Of a stretch of DNA of 64,000 nucleotides, positions 22,657 to 35,224 are shown one piece after another. The first letter of the stretch is position 1. Every line of letters begins with the position of its first letter. The position numbers and the translations under genes are program-made. The stretch is taken from assembly GCA_023101725.1 (NCBI GenBank), contig JALJCO010013393.1, positions 248,001 to 312,000 of the forward strand. The letters run 5' to 3'. The notes beneath the pieces are model-generated. The model made no database searches, was not told the DNA's origin, and worked only from the letters and a program-made list of their open reading frames with translations. The stretch is from Atherinomorus stipes (lineage: Eukaryota; Chordata; Actinopteri; Atheriniformes; Atherinidae).

Positions 22657-22875
22657 ATCCTGTAAAACCCATCAGCTCTTTGATATCAGACCTGTCCCTC
22701 CTTTTCTGTTACTGAATACAACTGCAGCTTAGAAACAAGATAAAACTTTATTTATTGTGAGACTATTTGTTGTTAAAGTTCATTAAAGCTACAGAGCCAG
22801 AAACATTTCCAACTCTGCATCCCTACAGTAAAAATCAGCTCCTTTTAGCATCACAGTGGGCAGGTTTTACAGGAT
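22657..22875. repeat. Inverted repeat ATCCTGTAAAACC, possible MITE
   Basis: ATCCTGTAAAACC (22657-22669) pairs exactly with GGTTTTACAGGAT (22863-22875) over a span of 219 bp. The size fits a MITE, but only 13 bp support it and no target duplication was found. Confidence 0.4.
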
Positions 22876-23437
22876 GAACTCCTATGATGATGCTGCATAA
22901 TGTTCTCTTCATTACTTCTGCATCACAGTTGTGGTTCCTGTAAATGCGCCCACCTCACGCTCTTCATTTGCAGGCTGCTGAGAAGCAAGGCTGTTAAGAA
23001 AACACTTTATATTGGCCACAGAAATGTGAGGACTTTCGCCTACACCTCCAGCAAATATAAAGCTTGGAAAAGAGGCTAACCTCATTTGGTTAAAGAAACA
23101 AGCAGGTATCTTCATGGGTTCATTAGTGTTTTCAATTTCCCTGATTCCTGTTGTCACATTTTTAATAACTGTATGATTGTAAGAATATAATTCCACAGAG
23201 CTAGTAACAAGACTAGTGACTTGTCAAGTTGAATAACATGAAAACCAAAGTAAACATCTAATTTCTTGCTTTTATCAGCATTTTTTATTGGGCTGGGACA
23301 ATATCCTTTTCTCCTGATTCGATTCTTTTAAGATTTTTCAGGACAATTCCATTTAATTTGCAATTCTTTGATACTGCAAATTTTTTAGATTTTTAGTTTT
23401 CGTTTTAACACCAGACCAGACCTAATGTCCAGTATTA
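22876..23437. other. Non-coding, no gene seen
   Basis: The 94-codon minus frame (22912-23196) has no recognisable domain. Confidence 0.35.
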
Positions 23438-23545
23438 TTGGCCTACCGATATCATCAGCCGATATCGGCATTAAAATGCGACCTCCGTAAATATCGGTAT
23501 CGGTTTTTCGGACCGATATTTTTACCAACAAAATCTTGCAAGGTT
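23438..23545. mobile_element. CGATATC-rich dispersed repeat fragment
   Basis: TTGGCCTACCGATATCATCA, GCCGATATCGGCATTAAAAT and TCGGTATCGGTTTTTCGG repeat the same self-complementary CGATAT words. This resembles a familiar teleost hAT-like repeat. The motif GTCCGATATTATCAGCCTAC near 39989 may be the start of another copy. Confidence 0.45.
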
Positions 23546-24062
23546 AAGTAGCACAAATCTTGTGCCATTAGCTGCGGTCCAGCATGAATAAAGTCCCAGT
23601 TATCCTGGAAGAACTTCATTTCCCAGCATTCCTTTTAGTCATGTGACTATGGTGGAGCTGCTGCTGCTACAGACAGACTTGCTTTGAAGCTGCTTATACT
23701 GTACTGGTTTTAAGTTGTTAGTTAAGTTACCAAGTTTTCAGAAACATTATAATTTGTCACATGTTGGCTAAAACCTGCTAGTATCTGGTATATTGCAGCC
23801 AGATGTCCAAAATGAACCCCTCTGGCTGAGTTACAGCTATTTTGGGATCTTTGCTCACGGAGCAGAATAAAGTATTTTTTTTCAAAATATGAGTGATACA
23901 ACCTCACAGCTGTCTGCATCAGTGTTGGTTGATATCAGCAATCCAGAGTTGGGCAATATTGGTATATTGTTTATTGGTTAAAAAAAGGCAAATATCGAAC
24001 ACCCCTACAAAATACTAAATACAACACTGTACAGCTACAACACGATCCCAACCCCATGCTAA

Positions 24063-24569
24063 AGGCCCTTTCAGATAGAACGCGGCAAGCGCAGGAGGAC
24101 GGCGGCAAACCTGTGTATGTGGTAGCGCGGTGCCACGGAGCACCGTTGCGCTTGAATTGAAAATTTTTCAATTCGGGCGCTGCACGCTGTGACGACATCC
24201 TTGCGCGTCCAATAGGAGAGGCCAGTTCAGGGGAACAAGTGGTCCTTGTTCAGCCTGAAGTAAACCTGTAAGAGGTGTAGCTCCCGGACGAGCCTGAACT
24301 CCCCCAAGTTCTGCCTTGTTATCAGGATCAGGTGGACCCCACCCTTGCATCTGCTGCTGATCTTCTCCTCCTCCTCAGGAGAAAAGCTCTTGGCTGCCAC
24401 GATAAGAGGTACATCTCTCACAACGAAGCGTGCCGGGGAGAAAACACATCCTGGTCTGTCGCTTAGCAACGCGCGCCTGACGTGCTCGCTGCCGCTGTGC
24501 TCTTTCGCCGACTCTGTGCCCTACCCCGTGGTGCGCGCCGCAAAAAACTCATCCTATCTGAAAGGGCCT
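24063..24569 (-). mobile_element. Harbinger deletion derivative with residual transposase
   Basis: Perfect 16-bp terminal repeats AGGCCCTTTCAGATAG (24063-24078) and CTATCTGAAAGGGCCT (24554-24569) are flanked by TAA on both sides, the TWA target typical of PIF/Harbinger. The minus strand (24469-24227) reads EEEEK, then GVHLILITRQNLGEFRLVRE, then YFRLNKDHL. This matches the N-terminal segment I recall from teleost Harbinger nucleases (WWVHPI...GEF..LVQELR...YFRM...QFD). The DDE catalytic part is missing, so this 507-bp copy is non-autonomous. It is GC-richer than its surroundings. Confidence 0.85.
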
Positions 24570-25336
24570 TAACTCTTATTAAATGTAATTTGACTAAGAT
24601 AACAAATGGAGAAGCCAAAAGGACCTAATAAAACAAAACCGGACTTCTAACAGTCAAAAAACAATTTAAAGACCAGGTAGTTTTAACACTATTGGACACT
24701 TGACACAAAATACAACTAAAACTAGCCAGAACTGTTTTCTTTTTTTTTTTTCTGAAAACCAGCCAGATCTCAGCTCATGAGATGAAGTTGGGGCCAGGTC
24801 ACTTTTAATGCACTCATGCTGCTGGTGAGGAAATCATACAGCTTCATGTAAAAAAAATTAGAACTATCTCTTTAGTATTCTACAGTGAAGTAGTTTAATC
24901 GTATACAGTTATTCTACATTTAACTTATGACTAACAGCACACTGGCCCTGATCCACAGGAGAGGGGACTTGTAGAGAGGTTTTGCTGTCAGCAGTTGTTA
25001 GTTGCGCTTGAGTTTTGCTTCAAGAGCAGATCCAGTCAGTCTGTCAAATGATATCCATCATACTCTGGCTTTTTAAAATCTATACATAGTTCTTTTTAAT
25101 ATAGGTCTGTAGCCTGTGTTGGGAATTCTGCCTGCAAGTGTTGTTCATGTATGTGTCCCCATGGTAACCATTAAATAAAAGAACACAAGACTTTTTTGCT
25201 GCATTTAAAGAAAACATGATCTGAAGCCTTGGAGTGGGCAGTGCCCCAGTTTCTCTTTTCCAGACAATGTTACACAAACATCTTGGTGCTTGTCCATCAA
25301 GGTCAATGATAGAATCAGACTTAGACTGAAGGCAGT
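24570..25336. other. Non-coding, no gene seen
   Basis: AT-rich spacer with no recognised element. A poly-T stretch lies at about 24738-24752. Confidence 0.4.
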
Positions 25337-25803
25337 GGGTGGGTGGGTGGCTGGATGGATGGATGGATGGATGGATGGTCTACATTCAGTTACAGTGGAT
25401 GGATGGATGGTCTCCAGTCAGTTATAGTGAATGAATGGATGGATGGTCTCCAGTCAGTTATAGTGAATGGATGGATGGATGGATGGTGTATTTGGTTGGA
25501 TGGATAGATGGTCTATATTTGGTTGCAGTGGATGGATGGATGGATGGATAGATAGATGGGCTACATTCAGTTACAGTTGATGGATGGATGGATGGATGGA
25601 TGGATGGATGGATGGATGGATGGATGGGTGGATGGATGGATGGATGGATGGATGGATGGATGGATGGATGGATGGGCAGTTACAGTTGATGGATGGATGG
25701 ATGGGGATGGATGGATGGATGGATAGATGGATGGATGGATGGATGGATGGATGGATGGATGGATGGATGGATGGATGGATGGATGGATGGATGGATGGAT
25801 GGA
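25337..25803 (+). repeat. (TGGA)n microsatellite with spacer units
   Basis: TGGA/ATGG tetranucleotides fill most of the interval. They are broken by recurring 15-25-bp spacers such as TCTACATTCAGTTACAG, TCTCCAGTCAGTTATAG and GGCAGTTACAGT. The long M-D-G-W frames on plus and P-S-I-H frames on minus simply translate the microsatellite. Confidence 0.95.
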
Positions 25804-27107
25804 CGGTCTACATTCAGTTACAGTTTGGTTGGCTTTAGACATGAAACACAGAGATGAATCCAAAAACTGTAACCTGGATTTCTCCAGACTGGAGCCTTAT
25901 TTGTTCAAAAGTAAAAAGTTCAGGTGATATGGTTCTTCATTAGTGGACCACACGGACTCCCAAATAAGAAGCTTTGAAATAAATGATTAAACCTGAAAGT
26001 TTGGGAGGAAGAGATGGACGAGTGAGATCCTACCATTTTATTCAACATGACAGCAGATTTCTTCCATGTCCTCAGGGGCCACTTCAAAACCGTGAAGGCT
26101 TCCTAATTTCTCACCACATTTTAACTTTAGTGTCTGAAATAGATGAAACCTGTCTGGAGAGGTCTCCCAGAGGAACAAAAAGAAAAGGAAAGAGGAGGGG
26201 GGTGGGGGGGGGGACTTCTAGGCAAAGAAGGGCAAAGACTAATGAATGGATGGGGTCTCAGTCCTGACCTGTCTAGTTAGTGTGATGTTAACCTGTTCAA
26301 CTCCCCCCAGACCCATTTGCCCCCCCCCCCACTCCACTAAAAATAAACCCATAAACCTTTGCCAGGCCAGGGAAAGACATATGCTCTGGCGCCCCTCTCC
26401 CGTTCCTCCCCCACCCACTCCTTCCTGTCTCCAGCCGGCCAGAGGCAGCCGGTGATGTCAGCATTGGCTGAGTGGTGATTAATCTCATCAAGTAATTAAG
26501 AACTTGCTTGGGTCAACACTGGAAGTTGGTTTACTCAGGGGAAAAAAACAACAACAAAAAAACAAGCTAAGTGAGCATATAGACCAGAGTTTAATATAAA
26601 GTCTGAACAAGAAGACTTAAAGCCAGGAGGAGACATCATGGAGCAGTGAATGCAGGAATAAATATAACATCTGAATATATTCCTGTTGATCTCAGGTGGA
26701 AATGTCAGAATGAATTATTTAAAATGTAAGAAATTGTTTTGTGGACTTACTTGTCTTGGACAAATCCTTATTGTCTGTGAACCCAGCACCACCAAGTGCT
26801 GTCATGATATCCTCAGATCCTTGGGGCTAAATTGTGGATAGTTTATCTATTAGGCAATCTACAGGAGTTTTCCAGCATTTACATCCCATCCAGGAGGTTC
26901 ATAATCCAGCCAAAAAAATCAGTTAAATTTAAATTTAAATGTCAATCCCTTGAGATGGACCATCTTGTTTTTAAGGGGGTCCTAAATATTTTTCCACAAA
27001 AAAGAAAAACAGATGAATAAGGCAGATGCAGAAGTACAAGCAGAATGTTTCACAATATATGTATATACATACACAAACACATATAAGGACAAAACAAGAC
27101 AGAAAGG
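25804..27107. other. Non-coding; G-rich tract
   Basis: 26194-26213 is a G-rich run that could form a G-quadruplex. A C10 run lies near 26321. 26460-26510 holds TAATC and TAATTAAG homeodomain-type words in unique DNA. No exon recognised. Confidence 0.4.
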
Positions 27108-27127
27108 AAAATAATAATAATAATAAC

Positions 27128-27187
<60 letters not shown>

Positions 27188-27190
27188 AAA
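27108..27190 (+). repeat. (AAT)n microsatellite
   Basis: An AAT trinucleotide tract with one interruption (AACAAT) near 27125. The poly-I, poly-L and poly-Y frames across it are artefacts. Confidence 0.95.
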
Positions 27191-29511
27191 AAATAAATAA
27201 AGAAATGTGCACACACAAAACCAATCAGACCATTCACGCAATCACACAAAGATCTTTAAAGTTAGAACAGATGCTCAATGACAAGGTTTATATTGTGGCA
27301 GGGTGAAGGAGGGCCAGGGCGGGATTTGACATCCCCTTGACCAAATAGCCAGGGCGCATGATCACCCAGACGCGTGGTGACAGGACCGTCAACTGCCACA
27401 ATATCAAAAGTATAAGAGGAGAAAAGAGAAGAACAAAGTAACAGAGAAAAGAAGTCAAAAGAGTCACAAAAAATTGCATAGATCTTGAAGGTGACGAGCA
27501 AGGTTATTTTCAAACACATAAACAGAAGTTATGAAACGGATCGAGGATGGAAGATTGTTTCAGTCAAACGGTGCCTTGAATCTAAATGAGAATCTTCCAA
27601 TTTCCTTATGAATTTAAGGTACAACAAAAAAAAAAAACACTTGTGTTGCTTGTCTTAAACTATAAGAAGAGCTAAAAGGAATTAAATATTGTTTTAGATA
27701 TTCTGGATAACTAAGATTAATGCATTAAATAGAAATAATAACCAATGAAATTGTTGTCTGGAGGATGGAGTGAACCAGGACAGTTGTTGGGTTCTGAAGG
27801 AACGGCGTAGAACAAACCTGCACAGACTGTTATAAACAACACTACTGTAAGCGGCTGCAGATTAGTGGCTGTCGTGCTTTGATAAATGATGTCACTATAA
27901 TCAAGAATTGGCAGTGATAATTGTTTTACAATCCTTTTTCTTACTGAAAAAGTAAAGCAATTAATTGACTGATGAAGTAATTCTAAGTGATATGCAATTT
28001 TATTAGAGATACAATGTATGCGATATACACTATAAAAGACAGAGAAGAGTCAAGCCAAAGTCCTAAATATTAAAACTGCTCAACTTGTGCAATTGGCATG
28101 GTATCCAAACATGTAAGATTAAGCTCGTTGACAGGTGTAGTTTGTTGTTGGTTGGTTTTGTGAAAATAGTAGGTAAATAGTAGCATATATAAATGGAAAT
28201 GAGGAAAACGTGTAAATACTGCATGTAAATAGCTTCTGTTGTGTGTTTGTTTCCATGCCTGAGATGATATGCAGATGAGAAGAGATTTAGTCTGCAGAGA
28301 ATCCAGTTAGATTTGCATGGGCCGTGATTTCCCACAGAGGAAGGAAGAAGCAGAACATCTTCATCCTCTCGTACAGACTTTGGTGAAAGCATTGACTCCT
28401 TGCTGTGTACGTATGGTGGAATCTGATGAACTGGCCAGGTTGATGCAACTCTGCGCGCACATGCAGTCGATGTTTACAATCCACTAATCTGTCCATCTGT
28501 GCTTGGCAGTATGGTAGTTAAGAAGGAAAACGGAGAACAGCGGATGAATTTTGAGCTCCTGGCTGCAGGGTGATGTTCAGAGCTCTGAGACGACTTATGT
28601 TCTTGGAATGATTAAAAATGAAATCTAACATCACAGCAGCCCATCTCCCCACCACTGAATGCTAAACCTGCTGCGTAATTCCCTTTTAACTATTGGACTG
28701 AACCATTTTCTGTTGGTACTAATTACAGACAAAAAAAAATCAGAGAATCACTGTATAAAGGTCCAAAAGGAAATAAAAAGGAGAAGCAGGGTGAAAAGCT
28801 GTAATCTTTTCCCTTTTAGCGGCCTGGATTTGGCTCACAGAGCTCACATGTAGTCCTGTGTAGATAAATGTAAGCGAGTGAGACTTCGCCTTTGGTATGA
28901 TGTTCAAATGCCAACTTCAACTGCAACCTTATTGTCTGTTTTAGAAAGTGCACCCCAGGCTCCCCACTTTATAAAATTGCAGGCCGTCTTGGAGACGTGA
29001 GAGAAAAGTCATTTTGTTAAAAGCTGTGCAGGTGAAACGAAATGGAAGTGTAATTTCGTTGGATTGCTGGTTTCTCCCTTTTTACAGTCTCTTTATCTGC
29101 ACTGAATCAAATCGTTGTCTCGTGGCCACCTGGGACGTCGAGAAGAAATCTGAGTTGCCTTGATTTTTCTTTTATATATTCATTTCTACTTGTGTTACAA
29201 ACACTTAATGAAACTGGTCTGCTGGTGAAGTTTTCAGATTTAGCTTCTTCAACTGCTTCAAGGAGATGCTCAAACTCTCTTTACTTCATTAAATCTAGTA
29301 CAAGTAACACTTTTAGATTTACTGTTGACCTTACACAAACAGTTTGGAGCAAAAAAGAAAGGTACCAAGCTTTTAATGAGTCATTTTGGCTGCCAGTAAT
29401 AGATAAAGACATTCAGTTCAAAGGATGAAAAAAATGTTTGTGTAAAAAACAAGAAGCATCACTGACTCTTGGTAAGAGCCTGGCTTATTTCATTCTTTGT
29501 CATCTAGATCA
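27191..29511. other. Non-coding, mostly unique
   Basis: 27290-28050 looks like a decayed repeat, but I cannot name it. 28560-29450 is unique-looking. The 109-codon minus frame at 28063-28392 has no domain. Confidence 0.35.
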
Positions 29512-29850
29512 GTCTTTCCCAAACTGGAGGTCCCAAGATAATTTCAGAGGGTCACAAGATCATTGTTGAAGATCTATATATAGCCTCCATTTATTTAAAA
29601 AAAGGGATATTTATTAGGGCTGTCAAAATTAAAATGGTGATGCAGGAAGATTAATCTGTAATAAACTGAACAAATGAATTATTATTCATGCTGTATTAGG
29701 AATTTGAATTTAGCAATATCTCTCTGAGAGAAGTTGGCTTTGGGCATGCAGATGCTTTGATGCAGTGGTGAACTGAATATACTAAAGAACACCTTATCCT
29801 CCTTATTTATGAGGTTTCTGATATCGTTAAAGCCTTGCATTTACTAATTT
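29512..29850. mobile_element. hAT-like relic (CCCAAACTGGAGGTC end)
   Basis: CAGTCTTTCCCAAACTGGAG, GATAATTTCAGAGGGTCACA and AGATCATTG match the reverse complement of 37200-37292. CCTTATCCTCCTTATTTATG and GGTTTCTGATATCGTTAAAG match the reverse complement of 36700-36750. So this is an inverse relative of the relic at 36570-37363. The CAG...CCCAAAC end is typical of hAT elements. No transposase remains. Confidence 0.5.
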
Positions 29851-32510
29851 GTACCATTGTGTGTCCAGAAACAATAAAGGTCACGTCTATTCGAGGCGGT
29901 TAATGTTATAGACCCCTTCACGGCCTACGTCACAGTGACGTCGCCGCTGTAGCTGGAGGCAAAAATTATGAGTGATGATAATAATTATGAGCAATTATGA
30001 GTGGTTTTGTATGTTGGTAAGCAATTTTTTATTTAAATTTTGTACAATAAAAGTCATATTTCTGTGCTTTGTCATTGAACTATAGTAATGTTTCATATTT
30101 CAATCAAAATTTGAACATCTAACGTAGGACCACACCAAGTAATTTAAGCCAAAATCTGAGTATTGTGACATTGTAAATTCACTAATTTCCCCACTTTTCC
30201 TGACACACTTTAAATCTGGCTCCCCATCTCTCTCTGTTTACCTGGTAAGTACCACTGCACTTCTTGTCATCTGAAAGGCCCAATTCCTTATTTACATGGT
30301 TGTATGATCCAAGTTTTTACTTGCATGTAATTGGCCACATAATGTGCCATTAGAAGTAAAGTCCCACCCCCTTCTAAAGATTTGGATCTCTCCAACAGCA
30401 ATCGTCTCTTCTTTTCACTAGAATCGGCCGGCTCGTTCGTGAATGACACATCATTATCAGGACCCACTGATATAAATCATCTATAACAACCTGTTGTGAC
30501 ACTTTGTCATTTCCTGGTTGGGTTTGGATAACATTTTAAGAGTTATAAAATAAATGTACCGGAGGCTAAAAGGGAAGTGTTGGTTATTTCACATACCCTG
30601 AGGTGACTTTTCCTCATGAACTGGTGCTAAAACTGTAAAAATGAGTAGAGGAGCATGTGAGGCTGATGTAATGCATTACTTGCAGTCATAATTATACATC
30701 CCAATCTTTTAAATTCTATTCTCCATCATCACAACTTCAGATATGAAATTAATTTGTCAGGCAACATCTTGCAACAGCCTGTTTATGAATCACAATCATT
30801 CTCAGACCGGCTGAAACAACTGGACAGAAACTCAGAGGAACATCTACGGTGGATTCGCTGCACTGAAACAGTACAGCTAGCAAGCGCAGAACCAATGAGA
30901 AACATATTGTCTCCATTCGGCTCTTTTTCTACTTTTCCGTCACTAATTACATACAAGAGAAACTAGCATTGCTGCGTGCTGTATGTGTTTAAACAAAGCC
31001 AGTCAAAATCAACTGGGCGCAGGCATTTATTTATATAAATCCACTAATCGATTTCATGCTTCAGAGACATGAGCCAGTTTGGTAAAAATAGACACAACTT
31101 TAGAAGATAGCAGCGTGTGGAAAGAACTCATTGGTCACAGTGGGTAGAATAACAGCAGATTTCTCTCTGCAGTTTGGACGGATAGATATTGTAGATTGTA
31201 GATGAGTCAGTGTTTAAGGAAAACAAGGAGAAATGAAGTTGAACAGGTGTCTGAAACAGATGCTAAAAAGACCAGGACACAGTAAAATGGGATCAGCAGC
31301 CCCTCCAGCTTCTATCTCCTCCACCTATCTGCTTTCACAAGGAGGGCTATCCCACAGCAGTCATGCTCGCCTGACTCTTCCCTTTGCTGTTCCAGCAGAG
31401 CGTCCATAACCTCTGGCCCCTGGCTTATTGTTCTGCAGCAGAGCGTGGCGGCACATCAGGTCCTCCACCACAGACAAGAATACAAGAGGTTGAAGAGTAA
31501 AACAAAGAAACAAACTGAGTGCATCTACTTTCTGCACCCCTGGAGGTATCCCATGAAGCAGGTCACGCTGCTGCTCTCACAGGTGACGACATGTTCGCCA
31601 GCATGCTGTCTTTAATGCGCCTGTCTCTGCGGTGAATGACCTGATTCTGTTTCCCTCACACCGAAGTGTCAGAGCTCAGTAATGTCATCCCGACTCCTCT
31701 CTTTCTGCTACTGATGTATTTGGAGTCACCCACCCTTGGGGCAGCATTTTTTTTTCTTTTATCAGCCTGCGAAAGTTATTTAAGTGCTACAGAGTGGGTG
31801 GGGGGGTGTTCAGTGCCTTAACACAAAACATAAAGGAAGTGAGCGTTATTATTGCTCAGATATTTTCCCAGACTTACTGGACGATTAGGGAAACAAATTA
31901 AGTCATAACGGAAAAAAGATACAAGGGGAAAAGAAACAGGAAAGGGAAGGAAGGAGGGGTGGGGGGGCATTTGGGAACGACATCATGATGAGATAACAGG
32001 CACACCAGTTTCTTCATTTAATCACATTAGCTGTCATCTGAACTGGCACACCTGCCCAACCCCCTGCTGCTTATGTCGGTACACACTCGTCCTCATACGC
32101 AGATGTTCGCTGCCTCCTCCGTACCGAACTCCCAGCACATGAAAATATTTCATCTGATGTCTTTCTGGTCTACAGTTAATTTAACTAGCTTTGGTCACCG
32201 TTTATTGTTGGTTTTTCTTGGCAGGTAAATTTTCCCTCACTACTGTCTCAGAGGAAAATACAATTCAAACGGCAGAACTGTGTCGTTTCTGTCTTGAACT
32301 TGGATGTCCTTAAAATTTAAAACAAGAAAATTATTTTAAAATGATTTTTAAAATTTAAAAAAAAAACTGCTCCCTCTGCTTATTATTATGTTCTTTGGGT
32401 TACCTGTTTTAGAGAGACAACAATCAAGTGGATTTATGACCACAGTTTGTGGGATAATGCAGAAACAATTTCAGGAGGAACAGGAGGAAACAAAGCTCTG
32501 TTTACACCTT
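29851..32510. other. Non-coding, mostly unique
   Basis: 29910-29945 has CACGGCCTACGTCACAGTGA, a CRE-like palindrome that may be a transposon end. 31290-31700 is GC-balanced and unique-looking. A G-rich stretch lies at 31950-31978. No exon recognised. Confidence 0.35.
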
Positions 32511-32840
32511 CGGAAAAGAGGTGGAGATGGTGGAGGAATACAGGAACCTCGCAGTTCAACTGCACGACAGACTGGACTGGAAATGAAGCAGAAGAATCTA
32601 GAAGTCTACTTCTGGAGGAAGCTGAGATCCTTCGTTGTCTGAACCAAGATGTTGCAGATCTCCAGTCTGTTTCGCAGCATCTGCTCGAGCAGCAGAACCA
32701 GAGACTTTAAGAATCGGATCCAGAAGTAGTGGTTCTGTTTTGGGGACTTTGGAGCTGATTGTCCAGAGAAGAATGTTTCACAAGCCCAACCGGAACATGA
32801 CAGACAATTTTTCACACCCTCAACACAACAGAGACCGCGT
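32511..32840 (+). pseudogene. L2-like LINE reverse-transcriptase fragment
   Basis: In shifting frames the sequence gives VEEYRNLAVQLHDRLDWK, FWRKLRSF and SGSVLGTLELIVQRRMFHK. This is the post-catalytic region of fish L2-type reverse transcriptase as I remember it (VE.YRYLGVHLD..LDW...YFLRKLRSF...AGSVLG..LE...RRMLHK). At least one frameshift and several stops are present, and the YxDD catalytic region is not here. The open frames of 84 and 87 codons are fragments of this relic. Confidence 0.75.
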
Positions 32841-32904
32841 TTACACAAGAGTTATGAATCATCTTTAATGCCGAATAAAAGTTCATTCTGCTCCAAGAAG
32901 ACCA

Positions 32905-33405
32905 AGTAAACCCTTAATTCCAAGTGAAAACAATAATTAAGAATAAAACTTAGTATTGGTTTATTCCTCTTTTAATTCTGAATTAAATAATTTCTCTCAC
33001 ATGCAAACCTTGTATTCTGCTCTTCCTGGCATTCTGGGCGTACTTGTCCAAGCACACATGAAAGAAGCGCTGGACTTGAAGTGGCATGTTAGAGTTAAGC
33101 TACAAAATTACAATTAAAATCCTGTGAAAATCTGTATTATGATGTGGTATTATCATGTCATACTGCAGTTGAAACAAAAAGTAGCAGGAACAGATGTCTG
33201 TGTACTTCCAGGTAGACGTAAACGGACGTAAATACGTCACGCCTGCCCCCATCCAATCAGAACACTTCCCAACCCCCAGATCTGAAGCCGGAAAATAAAC
33301 GTTTTCCATGTAAACCTTAATTTAGAATGATTATTTCCATGTAACCATGAAGGAGAATAATTTAGTTCTGAATTATTTAATTTGGAATAATTAATTCCAA
33401 ATAAA
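32905..33405. mobile_element. Inverted-repeat element, GAATTAAATAATT arms
   Basis: The left arm contains AATTCTGAATTAAATAATTT and CACATGCAAACC. The right arm contains the complements: TTCCATGTAAACC, AGTTCTGAATTATTTAATTT and AATAATTAATTCC. The arms are about 100 bp, imperfect and in opposite orientation around a GC-richer core. A fragment of the same family is at 43807-43906. Confidence 0.45.
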
Positions 33406-35220
33406 AAAACATCATGTGATGTCTGCCAGCAGACAGGACAACATATACACTTTAGCTAAAACATTCAACTTTTCTTTAGCTGATTAAATAAAGTATTTCT
33501 TATTCATTATTTCCATCTTACATCTTAATTACATTTACATCTGAACCCAACCGTTTTTCTACACGAGCCTCAAGATCCTCAAGTAGGTACTGCTTTTCAA
33601 GCTCTATGCGAGCTTCAGATGTGTTGGTCATCTCTAAAACATGCAGGGCAGTGATCCCAGACCAGGATTGGGAAACACTTCTCTAAAGGGATGAGAAAGC
33701 AGAGTGCAACCTGCTGTGATGAATGACTGCCATCACCCTGAGGTCAAAATGTGAGAATCCTGAAGCCAGAAGCCGAATTCCTCCTTTTATCTTGAACACG
33801 GTCACAGACTTTTCTTTAAGCAGCAAATGCAAGGACTCTTCGTATGAGCTGAAGGACAGTATAAACCTAAATTCATGCTCCATTAAAGGCTGAATACACG
33901 ACATACACTGGCATATTAACAAATCATGCTACATTTATTTAAAGACTACAGTAAAGTTAAAATCCTTCCACATTTTCTTTCTACTTTTCATAAACCTTTT
34001 GCCTTTAGTCACATTTTTGCTCATTAATTTTTATATTTGAAGTGACAGAATGTCTTAAATTTTCTCTGAGCTGTGATGAAGAAGAAAACAGATTTCCACC
34101 TTTAGGAACCTTAGCCAGGTTTGTTAAGACAGTATAGAAAAAATGAAAATGAAAGAGTGATTTGCCAACATTTTTAATATTGACTCTTCTGATTTGTGGC
34201 TGCTGGTTGAACTGGAAGCTTTATTTAGATGCAGTATACCAATGTCAAGCTCTTTGTAATCTGAAGGTTACAGTAACTATGGTTAACACAGCGGTAAGAC
34301 ATCAAGGAAGAAAAGTTGTTTCTCTGCAGACTGGAAGCAGAAAAATGGCATTACTATCAAACATTTGGCCTACAAGAACCTGATTGTTGTCAGGAACCTT
34401 TTGAGACAGGAATAATCCTGCTCACAGACACAAACATCTCCAGCTAGCAAACAGAAACATCACCTCAGAGGGTTCATTAGGCTGATGGTCAGCAGGTGTA
34501 ACACTACAGGAAGTATCTGAAAGCAAATGTTTGAAATCTGATCTACACATGTGGAGGTTTGGAGTGTGTGTGTGCGTGTGTGTGTGTGTGTTTTAGTTAG
34601 AGGGAAAAAAGCTCAACTGAAGGTGATAAGGAGTGTTACTGGAGATGGTGATATGGTTGAAACCAAAAGGCACTAAAAGCTCTGGGGTCTTTTGAGTGGG
34701 TGTGTTTAGATGTGTGTGTTTGGTGCTCCATTATCATGCTTGCCAGAGAGCACAGGCCTGGCGTCATGAGTCTAGAGGATAAAATAAAGAGGTCTGTGAA
34801 AACAGGTAAGGCCAACACAAACAGTGTTTTTGTGTTTGTGAAGACTGAGTGGAGATCCTGATCTGGTCCACACACAGACTGCATGTGGACAGGATGGGGA
34901 ATGATACAACTCTGTCCTTGTTCTTACTCTGTCCCGAAGGTTTCTCTGCACAGATTTTGAGGCAACTTCTCACGCGTTGTGAATAATATCAAAGTTTCGC
35001 CGCTCCTTTTGAACGGATCCTGTAAGCAGAGCTGCACTGGTCCAGGGTGGCCATCAACGCTATCTTCACCGTGCATTCACAACTCACAGCCTCAAAAGTC
35101 TAACAAAGAACGACAACTTAGTTTGTATTCAAAACCACCGCTTTATCTCACATTTAAATGAAAAAAATAAAAATAAAAAAGTGGATGAACACAAATAAAC
35201 GATCATTAAATATGAATAAA
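33406..35220. other. Non-coding; GT microsatellite
   Basis: A (GT)n tract lies at 34564-34590. The open frames on both strands in 34636-34973 overlap and have no domain. Confidence 0.4.
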
Positions 35221-35224
35221 ACTA

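Noticed and set aside
25567..25927. Long M-D-G-W and P-S-I-H repeat frames
   Set aside because: They are direct translations of the TGGA/ATCC microsatellite in several frames and both strands.
26971..27249. Poly-L, poly-Y and poly-I frames
   Set aside because: Translation of the AAT microsatellite.
28063..28392. 109-codon minus frame as an exon
   Set aside because: No recognisable domain, overlapped by another frame on the same strand, and of a length expected by chance.
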